The position numbers were made by a program, and so were the translations under genes. Shown piece after piece: positions 33,141 through 41,803 of a DNA stretch of 47,293 nucleotides. Position 1 is the first letter of the stretch, and every line of letters starts with the position of its first letter. The notes beneath the pieces were generated by a model, which searched no databases, was not told the origin of the DNA, and saw only the letters and a list, made by a program, of their open reading frames with translations. The stretch lies in NCBI GenBank assembly GCA_003577005.1, contig QEUW01000036.1, forward strand, positions 1 through 47,293. The letters are read 5' to 3'. Source of the stretch: Chloroflexota bacterium (GTDB taxonomy: Bacteria; Chloroflexota; Anaerolineae; Caldilineales; Caldilineaceae).

Positions 33141-33171
33141 CCTTCCTGGAAGTTCAAAGCTTCCAGGAAGG
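33141..33171. repeat. Perfect 12-bp hairpin upstream of mscL
   Basis: CCTTCCTGGAAG (33141-33152) and CTTCCAGGAAGG (33160-33171) flank a 7-nt loop. The outer flanks (TTTGCAAACC, GGTTGGCAAA) are also partly inverted. It resembles the palindrome at 32400-32474. The DNA from 33081 to 33362 has no gene. Confidence 0.7.
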
Positions 33172-33362
33172 TGGTTGGCAAACTACTTTTACAATGTAGT
33201 GCATCAAAGAAGCGAGCGGATCAGGCCACTGGGCAGTCTATGTCCTGGTTAAGTGGGTAGGTTGGCCGGAGTAGGGGCGTTGCTCCTTGCCGGATGAACT
33301 GCCGACCTACATCAAGCTGGGCGTGGCGGTGCAAACGGGGGAGATGGCACGGGATATGCTAA

Positions 33363-33632
33363 GAGCAACGGGAACAGAGCCTGCGGTATCTGCAAGGGTT
33401 GCTCTCAACGAATTCGAACAAGTCAAGCGAGTGCATGGTGTTACAGATGGCAGGCAATCAACCGAATGCGATTCGAGCGCTGCAACACTTCATCGACCAG
33501 AGGGCGTGGGACGATGAAGCGCTCCTGGCACAGCACTGGCGAGAAGTGACGCAGGATCTGGGCGAAGACGATGGCTGCGCAATCTTGCTGCTGCAACTTT
33601 CTCGTCGATTATTTATATTATTTATATCGTAG
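33363..33632 (+). pseudogene. Transposase fragment, IS701-like
   Basis: After a stop at 33360 the frame reads SLRYLQGLL, MVLQMAGNQPNAIRALQHFID, RAWDDEALLAQHWREV and LGEDDGCAIL. This is the N-terminal pattern of IS701-type DDE transposases just before their first catalytic Asp. Similarity then stops, and an AT-rich 9-bp tandem repeat ends the frame. The catalytic domain and the insertion-sequence ends are missing. The family call is from memory of the pattern. Confidence 0.6.
33609..33626 (+). repeat. 9-bp tandem direct repeat
   Basis: TTATTTATA occurs twice in tandem at the broken end of the transposase fragment. It is very AT-rich compared with its surroundings and probably marks a deletion or insertion scar. 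Confidence 0.8.
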
Positions 33633-33745
33633 CCGGCCGCCCACGATCAAAGAAGGCGGCCATCTCCTCTGCCGGTTCAATCGGTTCTGCGCTCATTCGG
33701 TTTTGCCCTGGCTGGCTGCACGTGGGCGCTTGGCGTGCGCCCTAC

Positions 33746-34558
33746 TTATTTTTGTTTCTTGCCGATGTAGAGCAGATGTCTTGAGGCACCGATGGTCGAC
33801 TGCTCGGTACTGATTTCATAGAGCAAATCAAGCCATAGTTGGCGCTGCGCTGGCGGCAGGCGATTGTAACTCTCGTCATCGGCGGATATCCCTGGTTCGA
33901 CTCCTGCCACGATCATGGTCTCAAATCCTAGCGCTTCATGCAGGGGGGCCAGTTCAGATACATGGCCAAAGTAGCCACGAAAACCACCGCGGGGATAGCT
34001 GTCGGGCCGTCTGCCGTTCTGGAGGAATGAGCGGACGTGTGTCTGGTCTTCAATCCAGTGCGGGATGCGCTTGATGAAATCGCCCATGACTCCAAAGCGA
34101 CTGAGGAATGCGGAAAAGATCACACCGCCCACTCGCAACCGGTCGGCTGCTTCTTGCAGTGCTCGCTTGCGATCCGCTTCCTCAATGAGGTGGTAGAACG
34201 GTCCCATCAAAAGCACAGCGTCAAACTGCCTCTCGGCTACTTCCCCTAGATCGCGGGCATCGGCAACCACCAGGCGCACGCGAGACGCTACGCCTGCCTC
34301 GACCAGGTTCCGCCGGCATTGCTCAAGCAAGGCTGACGACAGGTCAACCGCAGTTACGTGATACCCGCGCTTTGCCAGTTCCACTGTATACCGGCCCGTT
34401 GCCGCGCCCACTTCGAGGATCGTTCCTTGTGCGGGCAAATAGTCGTGCAAATAGCGCCGGGTGAGGTCATACTCTAGTTGATGCCGGTCTAAGCGCCCAT
34501 GTTCTAGCTCCGGGTTCTTGTTGTAGAACTCAGCAATGTCTTGGATATCGTCCGACAT
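33746..34558 (-). CDS. Class I SAM-dependent methyltransferase
   Basis: This 270-residue methyltransferase has motif I ILEVGAATGRYTVELA, motif II VTAVDLSSALL, VVADARDL, and the post-III segment with FDAVLLMGPFYHL, as in UbiE-like small-molecule methyltransferases. The ATG at 34558 has GGAGAGA upstream; a longer open frame to 34867 is not similar to the family. The substrate is unknown. No other genes of a pathway are near. Confidence 0.85.
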   Translation of the reverse strand: MSDDIQDIAEFYNKNPELEHGRLDRHQLEYDLTRRYLHDYLPAQGTILEVGAATGRYTVELAKRGYHVTAVDLSSALLEQCRRNLVEAGVASRVRLVVADARDLGEVAERQFDAVLLMGPFYHLIEEADRKRALQEAADRLRVGGVIFSAFLSRFGVMGDFIKRIPHWIEDQTHVRSFLQNGRRPDSYPRGGFRGYFGHVSELAPLHEALGFETMIVAGVEPGISADDESYNRLPPAQRQLWLDLLYEISTEQSTIGASRHLLYIGKKQK

Positions 34559-34770
34559 CGTTCTCTCCACATGTTGCCTTGGAAGTGGGTGTAGTCCAGC
34601 ACGGTTGAGCGTGAGCAGGCCACTGCCAGCTGTTCGTCCGGCGCCATGAGCTTCCAGGCTTCTGCCATTTCCACACCGGCTGGCGCGGTCATGACCAGAT
34701 ACGGTGATTCCCCTGGAGGCGCTCCGGCGGCGACGTTGAAGAAGATAGCAGGGATAAACGCGTTTGTCAA
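34504..34770 (-). CDS. Doubtful small ORF upstream of the methyltransferase
   Basis: 88 codons with a protein-like stretch (SPYLVMTAPAGVEMAEAWKLMAPDEQLAVA). The start is TTG or uncertain, and the last 55 nt overlap the methyltransferase. No family recognised. It could be the remnant of an earlier gene. The rest of 34771-34972 shows nothing I can support. Confidence 0.2.
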   Translation of the reverse strand: MTNAFIPAIFFNVAAGAPPGESPYLVMTAPAGVEMAEAWKLMAPDEQLAVACSRSTVLDYTHFQGNMWRERCRTISKTLLSSTTRTRS

Positions 34771-34972
34771 TCAGAACATTTGTCCCCGCGTGCGTCCGAA
34801 ATTTGGGGCAAGTAGGAGAAGATGGCATCTTGCCCGCTGTAATCCGCATTCCGCGCCCAGAGAGCACCCGGCGCCGGAGACGCGCCGGTCAGACAAAATT
34901 GGCGCCGGCCTTTTCCTGGAATGCTTGTTTCGCCAAATTCTCGCCCCATCCTGGATACATCTATTTGTCCTC

Positions 34973-35194
34973 TTAGTCCGTATTCGGCCAGGTGTTGTCG
35001 CAAGCGGTGTTAGGATTGGGAAGCCGGGTCTGCGGTGGGTTTGCTCTTGCATGTGTCGGCGCAGAAGAAAGGGCGAAGCTGTAGCGTTTCGCCCACCTGC
35101 GGACTGCGTTGTCGTTGACGCCGAAGCGCCGGCCGAGGGCGTTATAGAGGATGGGATAGAGTTGCTCCAAACGCCAAACGATGAGGCAAAAAGC
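34973..35194 (-). pseudogene. Helix-turn-helix fragment
   Basis: The frame reads LEQLYPILYNALGRRFGVNDNAVRRWAKRYSFAL, a helix-turn-helix of the type found in HNH-nuclease-associated or transposase proteins. After it the sequence becomes random (Pro/Thr/Asn-rich) and stops. No start codon with a ribosome site exists; it abuts the DUF3179 stop. I read it as a leftover of a mobile or phage gene. Confidence 0.4.
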
Positions 35195-35197
35195 TGA

Positions 35198-36412
35198 TCA
35201 TTCATACACGGCCGTGTCCGGGTAAAAGGCGTACCAGGCAAACCAGAAGTGATCAAAGGCCACCAGACGTTCAAGCTGCTGCCCGGCCAGTTCACCGGCG
35301 GTGGCTTGGCCGAGGATCGTCCACGTGCTACCCGTCTCTTTGTCTCGAAACGTGCCATCATCCAGGGCCTCGAAGGTGAGGAGCCGATCCCCAAGCTGGC
35401 GGCTGAAGGCGGCTGCGCTGCCCACGTCACGCCCGGCGCTGATCTCGGCTGTATCCAGCGCGCTGGCCGTGCCTGCTTTGTGCAGGATGATCACCGGTTC
35501 GCCGCCTACTTCATCGTGTAGTGCACCGGCGGTAGCCAGCTTGGTGAACGGGTAGGCTTTCACCTCGCCCTGTCGTTCGAGACCCAGAATCCGCTCGGTC
35601 GGCGGCAGGCGCGGGTCGAGTTCGCCATCGAAGAGAAAGGGTCTACCACTGTCGTAGTTGGTGTAGGGGTTGCGCCCGTAGCTGCGCCCGAAATCGGGGA
35701 TACTCAACACCTGCCCGTGCGGGTAAGCGGCGGCGAAGTCGGCAAAGCTGATCACCTGCCCACCCAAAAAGGTCAACTGGGCGCCGGCATACTCGCCGAC
35801 GATCCCTTCACCCGTGAACTGTTGCCACCAACTTTCGCTCTGGCGGTCGTACATGACCAGGTCGCTATTGCGCAGCCGGCCCGTTGTGCCAAAGTCGAGC
35901 ACCTGGCCGTCAAGTGTCCGGTCAAAGACGATGCTGGCGTTGCACAGGGGGCAAAAGGTTACCGCCACCGGTTTCCCGCCCACGATGTCATTGACAATCT
36001 CGTGCCAGATAAGGATCGCCAGCGGATAGGCGCGCGCATCGCCCTCATACTCAAAGACGATGACCGGGTCGCGCTCGGAAAGCCAGCGTTGCGCGGCGGT
36101 TATCTCTTCGAATTCGGGCTGGTCGATGGCGGGAATACCATCTTTGGGCGGGCCACCGGAAAGAATCTGCTGCCACGGAACGGTGCGCCGGGTAAAATCG
36201 GTCTTCCAGCCGACGGTGGAGAAGGGTGGCGATTCTGGCGGCAAGAGTTCTACAGTTGCGCTGCTGGCTGACTGGACTACTATCGTACTCGTGCCGGCCA
36301 CAGGGGCGCCAGCGCTATCACCTGACGAAGACGGCGCCGCGATACAGGCAGCCAGGACAACGCTCGACAGCAAGGCAAGCCAGGTCAGGTTTCGTCGGGT
36401 GACTTGAAGCAT
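35198..36412 (-). CDS. DUF3179 lipoprotein
   Basis: This 404-residue protein has a signal peptide and lipobox LAAC (Cys23), then a DUF3179 domain over the rest. Marked segments are DGIPAIDQPEF, VFEYEGDARAYPLAILIWHEIVND, VAVTFCPLCNASIVFDR (a CPLC pair that could bind metal or be redox active), and YPFTKLATAGALHDEVGG. The role of DUF3179 is not established. AAGGGGG precedes the ATG. It is divergent from the Tat lipoprotein at 36905, and both are exported. Confidence 0.88.
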   Translation of the reverse strand: MLQVTRRNLTWLALLSSVVLAACIAAPSSSGDSAGAPVAGTSTIVVQSASSATVELLPPESPPFSTVGWKTDFTRRTVPWQQILSGGPPKDGIPAIDQPEFEEITAAQRWLSERDPVIVFEYEGDARAYPLAILIWHEIVNDIVGGKPVAVTFCPLCNASIVFDRTLDGQVLDFGTTGRLRNSDLVMYDRQSESWWQQFTGEGIVGEYAGAQLTFLGGQVISFADFAAAYPHGQVLSIPDFGRSYGRNPYTNYDSGRPFLFDGELDPRLPPTERILGLERQGEVKAYPFTKLATAGALHDEVGGEPVIILHKAGTASALDTAEISAGRDVGSAAAFSRQLGDRLLTFEALDDGTFRDKETGSTWTILGQATAGELAGQQLERLVAFDHFWFAWYAFYPDTAVYE

Positions 36413-36683
36413 TTGTTCCCCCTTGAACAAAGGACAGCTACGGAATGGGACTCGTACTGCTACTTTGCCACAGGAACGGAAGGGCCACTGTAGTTCCGCC
36501 TACGTGCGCTGTATGCGTCACAGCCGAGCGGTGCTTGTGCTTGTGGACAACAGGGATCGTAGCGTGTGTTGGCGGACATCATGTGGCGTTGGGAGGTAAA
36601 TCCTGGCTTTGCTGCAAGTCGTGTAGGCTTGCCTACGCTTTGAATGGAAGAACTTCACTATGCTAGAGAAAGTGCAAAAGAAA

Positions 36684-36800
36684 TGCCCACGGTCTCCCGG
36701 CCAAAGGATGCGTGGGCACTTCTGGTCTGCATCGCATGGCGTTGTCTGTGTTACCAGGCGTGCGTTTGCGATCTTGACACAGAATGCGGCAAGTGTCAAG
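36684..36800. promoter_or_regulatory. Two inverted repeats in a divergent promoter region
   Basis: TGCCCACG/CGTGGGCA (36684-36691, 36711-36718) and CTTGACAC/GTGTCAAG (36773-36780, 36793-36800) are both perfect 8-bp inverted pairs. They lie in the 490-nt spacer between two divergent genes for exported proteins and may bind regulators. No clear -10/-35 pair is seen; TTGACC at 36814 has only TTACTG after 18 bp. Confidence 0.4.
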
Positions 36801-36904
36801 CATTGCAGGTCCCTTGACCAACCAGGCGCGCTGTGCCTTACTGCCAAAGTTTTTCCTGTTCTATCACCCGTTTTAGCCAAGGATCAAGAAAAGGAGGACA
36901 GCGC

Positions 36905-38059
36905 ATGTCAAACGAATTCAGCCAGTCTACGCTTTCACGCCGGCAGTTTCTCCTGTGGAGTGCGTTCGGCGGCAGCACCCTTGCGCTCGCCGCTTGCGCC
37001 GTGCCGGTGGCTGCCCCTGCCAGCGCACCGGCTGAGGCTCCCCTCGAGGAGCCGGCCGAAGAGGCCCACGCGGAAGCCACCGAGGAACCTCACGCAGAAG
37101 AGGGCGAAGTCAAAGTCATGGTGCGGGATGTGCTCGAGTACAGCCTGGATCCCCAAGGTTGGGAAGGGCCCTACGGCTCGGTCACCTTCCGGCTGCACCA
37201 GGCCTGGCACAACGGGGAAGCCGTCTACTACATCCGCACGGACGCCTCGGACCCGACCTTTGCCGAGGAAGTTGGGCTGGTCTACGTGCCGTTGCTCAAC
37301 GCCGCCAACGGCATCGAACAGGTGAACAAACTGTACGAGTTGTCAGGCGACCGAATGCCGGTGATCGCGATGATCCCCGGTCATGAGGATTACAGCTCGC
37401 TCTTCCGCATGTACACAGTGACCGTGCAGGACGACAGCCTGGAGCTGACCTCGGAGGAGGCAATCGAACAGGCGGTGGCCGACGGCGCGGCGATGCTGGA
37501 AGAGCGACCGCTCTTTGTCAACTACCCGCTCATCCAGTGGACCGGCGGCGGCATGACGGTGGACCCCGACCTCAAAGAGGTGCTGCCCGGCGGCCAACTC
37601 TTTGCCGAGCCCGATCTGGAAAACATGTCCGTCACCATGAAGCTGCACCAGTGCTACCCGGGCAGCCGTTACATCCTCACCGACACCTCGTCCGCCCCTA
37701 TGGCGCCGATGATGAATGTGCCGGCTTCGGTGCCCATGCAGGAGTTGAAGGAACGGGGCGGCACCGATGAGATCTGGGTCTTTGGCAACGGCATCCCAGG
37801 GCCGGGGGTGATGGGCTTCCAGCCGGCCATTTTCGACAACAAGGCCGGCGAACTGGCCTGGAGCCCCTTCTGGGATCACTTCACTGTCTTGTGGGCGGAC
37901 GAGAGCCAGGCGCGCGTGCTCACCTCTTCCGCTGAGATCCGTGCGTTGATCGAGTCCGGCGAGCTTGAACTCTTCAACGGCGTGCCCGACAGTCACCCCG
38001 AAGGGTTTGTCGTCAACTGCCCGGCGCCGATCCTGGCTCCCAATACGTTCACAGCCTGA
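36905..38059 (+). CDS. Tat-exported lipoprotein of unknown function
   Basis: This 384-residue protein has a twin-arginine signal (RR at 12-13, QFLLWSAF) and lipobox LAAC to Cys31. A Glu/Ala/His-rich linker (about 40-70) follows, then a long domain I can describe but not name. It has repeated strands such as VTFRLHQAWHNGEAVYYIRTDAS and CYPGSRYILTDTSSAPMAP, and ends with EGFVVNCPAPILAPNTF. The His-rich linker might bind metal. AAGGAGG precedes the start. It is followed by a hairpin terminator. Confidence 0.75.
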   Translation: MSNEFSQSTLSRRQFLLWSAFGGSTLALAACAVPVAAPASAPAEAPLEEPAEEAHAEATEEPHAEEGEVKVMVRDVLEYSLDPQGWEGPYGSVTFRLHQAWHNGEAVYYIRTDASDPTFAEEVGLVYVPLLNAANGIEQVNKLYELSGDRMPVIAMIPGHEDYSSLFRMYTVTVQDDSLELTSEEAIEQAVADGAAMLEERPLFVNYPLIQWTGGGMTVDPDLKEVLPGGQLFAEPDLENMSVTMKLHQCYPGSRYILTDTSSAPMAPMMNVPASVPMQELKERGGTDEIWVFGNGIPGPGVMGFQPAIFDNKAGELAWSPFWDHFTVLWADESQARVLTSSAEIRALIESGELELFNGVPDSHPEGFVVNCPAPILAPNTFTA

Positions 38060-38099
38060 TCTAGCCTGGACGATACCAGGCACACTTCGGTATGGCAAC

Positions 38100-38137
38100 A
38101 CGCCCGGCGTCTCGGTCACCGAGACGCGGGCGTCTTT
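38100..38137 (+). terminator. Terminator after the Tat lipoprotein gene
   Basis: ACGCCCG-G-CGTCTCGG pairs with CCGAGACG-CGGGCGT (15 pairs, one bulge) with a 3-nt loop, followed by a short CTTT. Confidence 0.6.
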
Positions 38138-38217
38138 GTGAATGTAGGCTTCATTGCGTTGGCTGTCGATGCAGGGCACAGAGTGAAGCGATGGCAAGCG
38201 CAGAAGTCGCGAATAGG

Positions 38218-38547
38218 TCAGCGATCCACCTTGCCGTTTCGTTTACGAGTGAGGGGGCTTAACGTTTGTTCCACATGCGCAGGCGAAGGATTGCCCAAAG
38301 ACCATACGCGCCCGTCAAGCAGGTACGTGGGCGTGGCAAAGACGATCTCCGGAATGACCTCAGTTGTTTGCTCCAGGTCAACGATCCGAACCTGCACATG
38401 AGGGAATTTCCGGCGGATCTCCTCGGCCACCTGGTAGGAATAGTCACAGGTGGTGCAGTGTTTTGCCACGTAAATCGTAATCTGATGTTCCTGACCGATC
38501 ATGGACGCCGCTGTTGGCATTTCGGCTGTCCTAGCTCGAGATTTCAC
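38218..38547 (-). CDS. Glutaredoxin/thioredoxin-like protein
   Basis: This 109-residue thiol protein has the fold ITIYVAKHCTTCDYSYQVAEEIRRKFP with CTTC as redox centre. VRIVDLEQ and a cis-Pro segment VFATPTYLLDG follow. It probably reduces disulfides or acts in redox sensing. I chose the GTG start because AAGGAGA lies 7 nt upstream; ATG 38520 is an alternative. The larger TlpA-like relic lies upstream on the same strand. Confidence 0.75.
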   Translation of the reverse strand: MKSRARTAEMPTAASMIGQEHQITIYVAKHCTTCDYSYQVAEEIRRKFPHVQVRIVDLEQTTEVIPEIVFATPTYLLDGRVWSLGNPSPAHVEQTLSPLTRKRNGKVDR

Positions 38548-38747
38548 AACTGCTCTCCTTGCCGCGCACGAACTTGCATGACTGCGCCAAACCAACGGCG
38601 CGCTGTGAGAGGTCAGCGTACAATACGTGATGGCCTCCCTCTGTGATCCACCTTACGCCCGACGAAGCAATCCAATGCGCCATCGCTATCTGGTTTGGGA
38701 GACTCCGGAGCCGCAACAGGAGTCGCCAACACGCAACTTACATCCAG

Positions 38748-39446
38748 TCACCGGATGTCATCGATGAGCTGTTGCAGCAAAGCGCCGTCGAGAATGCCGG
38801 TCCAGATGGTGGAAATGTTCCCAGTGCGGTCGATGAACACGCTACTGGGCATCCCGCGCAACTGGTAGAGATTGCGCAGTTCGGCGTTGGCGTCGAGCGC
38901 GACCGGCATGGTCATGTGGAAGTCCTCGACGAAGGGTTGCACGCGGGCCATCGTCTCCTGGACATTGACGGCTAGCACGACCAGGTCGGGGTCGGCCTGC
39001 GCCTGGGCGACAATATCGGGCGTCTCTAGCCGGTAGGGGCCACACCAGCTTGCCCCAAAGTTGATCAAGACCGGTCGGCCCCGGAGATCGTGCAAGGTGA
39101 TAAAGCGACCATCATCCAGGCGCAGACGGAAATTGGGTGCTTCCGCACCTGCTCGGAGCGTGGCGCCCCTGTTGCCCCTGGTATCGATCTCCTGCTCGTA
39201 CTCGTACTCGTACTCCTCCTCGTACTCGACAAAGACTTTGGAGAACGAGAATGAGCAGGAGTACGAGTACGATGAGGCTGAATAGTAACATTTCCTGTAA
39301 GTGGTTCTCTGTCCTAGTATTACGTCATACTTTAGGACTCCACGGGTTCGCCCAACAGCCAGGCGGCAGCGGGCTGCCAGCGCTGGGGGGGCGGTAAGGC
39401 CATCGGCGATTGTTGGTTGAACGATGGGAGCAAACTGAGCATTCAT
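38748..39446 (-). pseudogene. TlpA/ResA-like thioredoxin with damaged active site and 5' end
   Basis: From about 39155 downward a TlpA domain is clear: AGAEAPNFRLRLDDGRFITLHDLRGRPVLINFGASWCGPY, MPVALDAN, and GMPSSVFIDRTG. The CxxC motif is CGPY, so the second cysteine is lost. The part upstream encodes Tyr/Glu/Ser runs from the simple repeat at 39191-39277 and has no signal peptide or membrane anchor, which TlpA proteins need. The native 5' end has probably been replaced, leaving a pseudogene or a non-exported variant. Confidence 0.65.
39191..39277. repeat. Palindromic 6-bp-period simple repeat
   Basis: CTCGTA units in tandem on the left are mirrored by GAGTAC units on the right. Bases 39203-39217 and 39257-39271 form a perfect 15-bp inverted repeat. 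It shares the plan of the heptamer elements (tandem units, then their inverse) with a period of six, and it lies at the broken 5' end of the TlpA frame. Confidence 0.8.
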
Positions 39447-39602
39447 TGGGGGCGCTCGCCAACGTCCGTTTCCAAAGGCGGTTTACTCGCAATAACATCC
39501 TTTCAACAAGGATAAATGAGTTGTTTGTGAAATCTACGGACTTTCGGCAAGACTACTGCGTCCATTGAGCGCACCGGTCTTTGTTCACAAGCGAGTGAGG
39601 TA

Positions 39603-41312
39603 TCACCCCGGTTTGGTCTGGCCGGCCAGGCGGGCGTGGGTGCGGCGGCGGCGCGTAAGCCCCATTGGGGAGTACCGGTAGATATCGGCAAGCGCTTTGC
39701 CCGTCAACGCTGCCAGTGAATGGTCGCCAAAGAAATGCTGACGATAGACGCCGCTGCCCATGAAACCGGTGTCTGGGTTGAGCAGGTTGAAGCGCAATTT
39801 GTTGTCGGGGAGAAAGGTCTTACCGTTGAGCAGGTCCTGGAAGGTGGAGGGCATCCACGGGAAGCAAGCGAAGAGCGCCTTGATCTGGGCCACGGTGCAA
39901 TCCACATCTGCCTCATCGTCGGGGCCAACCTGATCGATGAGCGCGTCGATCTGCTCCTGGATCGTAAAAAAGGGGTCGAAGCCGCCGCCGGCCAGCCGGT
40001 GCGGCTGCATCAACGCGAGGTACTCAGTGCGGTCTTTGGCGCGCATCCGGTTGACCACCAGGCGGACATACTCCAGGTAAGCGCCCAACAGCCACAGCAC
40101 CGCATAGACTTGCCAGAGTTTGTAGTGGCTCCATGACTTGTACGAACCGGCCACCAGGCGGTCGTGCATGGCAATGTAATCGAGCGTCATCTTCTCCAGC
40201 GGGGCAAAGGCAGCGGCTGAATAATCACCCGTCTGTTTGGCCTTGAGCAGCAGGTCGGCGAGCCAGAAGATGCTCATGTGGGTGACGTAGAGCCCTTTGG
40301 AGTAGAGCGGGTCGATAAAGCCGGCGGCGTGGGCCAGCAGCGCAAAACGGTCGCCGACGATGTGGCTGGCCGAGTATTGCAGGCGGTCCACGCGCTGCCA
40401 GTCGCGCACGGGTCGCGCCTGCTGCAACTGCGCACACAAGTCAGGAAACTGGCTGACAAAGCCGTAGAATTCCTCTTCCGGGCTGAGGTCGTTGCGTTGC
40501 GGATAGAGACGGGGGTCGAGCTGCAAGCCGACACTGCAAAGCGGATTGGTCGCCGCCGGATGGTTGTTGAACGGTATGACCCACAGCCAGCCGCCTTTGA
40601 AGATGTGGTGGAGCGTTCCCTGCGACAGGGGATAGGGAAAGCCGTACTCGCGTTGCGACGGCCCCACAGTATGAAAGCAGGGTACGTCGATTGCATGGGT
40701 GTAGATGGTGCGCGAGTGGGTCAACAAATTGCGATGGCGCCAGTTGTACTTGTTGGCGAGCAGCGACTTCATGCCGCCGGCGTCGACCACATAATTTGCC
40801 CGGTAGGTTGCGCCTTTAGCCGTGAGCATCTCCACTTCATCGGGGTGGATCTGGATGTCCTGGATCGGTGTCCCTTGCTTGACAGTGGCTCCGTAGGAGA
40901 TGGCAATGGCGGTCAGCAGATAGTCTGAGTCCTGGCGATGGATGTGGATCTCGTGACCGTAGGGCAATTTGGGGATGACGGCCTGCAGGCTGTGGTTGAC
41001 ATCTTGCGGCTGACCCTGCGTGTGGTGGACAAAGCTAAAATGGCGCTTAACCCCATGCGACGTGCCGATATAGGAGTAGAAATTCTCTGAACTGAAGTAG
41101 GCCAGTTCGGGCACGTCGTAAAATTCGGCCAGCGCCCGCATGACCTCCGACGTCTCCAGAATCATCGACTCGCCGATGGTGAAGCGCGGATGCGTGGCGC
41201 CTTCGAACACAACCACTGACAACCCCTGGCGCGCCAATACCGCTGCCAATGTCGAGCCGCCAATGCCGGAGCCAATAATTGCGACATCGTAAATAGGGGG
41301 TGAGCTTGTCAT
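39603..41312 (-). CDS. FAD-dependent oxidoreductase of the flavin halogenase-like family
   Basis: This 569-residue flavoprotein starts with a dinucleotide fold ([26 protein letters not shown]), a GES segment, and a later [30 protein letters not shown] matches the WxWxIP fingerprint of flavin-dependent halogenases, which blocks monooxygenase chemistry in that group. The C-terminal 200 residues are helical. Whether it halogenates, and what, cannot be told; many members act on unknown substrates. A partner flavin reductase is not adjacent, although thioredoxin reductase lies downstream on the map. Start at ATG 41312. Confidence 0.75.
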   Translation of the reverse strand: MTSSPPIYDVAIIGSGIGGSTLAAVLARQGLSVVVFEGATHPRFTIGESMILETSEVMRALAEFYDVPELAYFSSENFYSYIGTSHGVKRHFSFVHHTQGQPQDVNHSLQAVIPKLPYGHEIHIHRQDSDYLLTAIAISYGATVKQGTPIQDIQIHPDEVEMLTAKGATYRANYVVDAGGMKSLLANKYNWRHRNLLTHSRTIYTHAIDVPCFHTVGPSQREYGFPYPLSQGTLHHIFKGGWLWVIPFNNHPAATNPLCSVGLQLDPRLYPQRNDLSPEEEFYGFVSQFPDLCAQLQQARPVRDWQRVDRLQYSASHIVGDRFALLAHAAGFIDPLYSKGLYVTHMSIFWLADLLLKAKQTGDYSAAAFAPLEKMTLDYIAMHDRLVAGSYKSWSHYKLWQVYAVLWLLGAYLEYVRLVVNRMRAKDRTEYLALMQPHRLAGGGFDPFFTIQEQIDALIDQVGPDDEADVDCTVAQIKALFACFPWMPSTFQDLLNGKTFLPDNKLRFNLLNPDTGFMGSGVYRQHFFGDHSLAALTGKALADIYRYSPMGLTRRRRTHARLAGQTKPG

Positions 41313-41371
41313 TTTGTATCCCCAACTATCCGGCTCTTCGTACACAGTGAGACTTTGACAACGCCGAGAAA

Positions 41372-41436
41372 GACCTCCGGAGGTGACCGCAAACGGTCTG
41401 GCGGGCGCAGCGGCTCCGGGTCACCTCCCGGAGGTC
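41372..41436. repeat. Long inverted repeat between the flavoprotein and glucosidase relic
   Basis: Bases 41372-41388 and 41419-41436 are inverted copies with one extra base. Each contains the palindrome CCTCCGGAGG or its variant. It lies just upstream of the flavoprotein gene on the minus strand and could end transcription of the upstream genes. Confidence 0.65.
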
Positions 41437-41495
41437 GAGTTTTGTTGGTCGACCTGCTATTTTATGCACGATGATTCCCCTTTGCAAGCGCCATA

Positions 41496-41545
41496 GCGCT
41501 GGTCTGGGCGCCAGCCGGCTTGGTGGCTGGCGCCCAGACCAGCGC
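41496..41545. repeat. Perfect 21-bp inverted repeat at the glucosidase end
   Basis: Bases 41496-41516 are the exact reverse complement of 41525-41545, with an 8-nt loop. The right arm is the genuine coding sequence for GAGLGAS; the left arm is an inverted copy that encodes WRPDQRYGA in place of the native end. It looks like a template-switch event. Confidence 0.9.
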
Positions 41546-41789
41546 CGTTGTCGCCGTGAAAGTATTCGTAGAATAGAAGATGGTTCCTCCAGTGAGGATC
41601 GTCCTGGAAGATGCGCTGGCTGCCATAAACCGGCCGTTGGCCGGCATCGTTGCGGTGGAAGATGGCGATGAGCCGCTGCGCCAACGCTTCGGCTACTTTG
41701 TCCAGCGTCAGCAAGTTGCCCGAACCAGTGGGAAATTCAACCTGGACTTCATCGCCATAGTATTGGTGAAAGCGCTGCAAACCTTCGAT

Positions 41790-41803
41790 GAGCAGGGAGC
41801 AGG
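41790..41803. repeat. 7-bp tandem duplication causing the frameshift
   Basis: GAGCAGG occurs twice in direct tandem. Removing one copy restores a continuous glucosidase frame across [15 protein letters not shown]. Confidence 0.9.

Noticed and set aside
33894..33904. tRNA T-loop-like GGTTCGACTCC
   Set aside because: It is inside the methyltransferase gene, and no acceptor stem, D-arm or anticodon arm can be drawn around it.
34771..35430. 219-codon minus-strand frame overlapping the DUF3179 gene
   Set aside because: The frame overlaps DUF3179 coding DNA in another phase and has no family-like segment.
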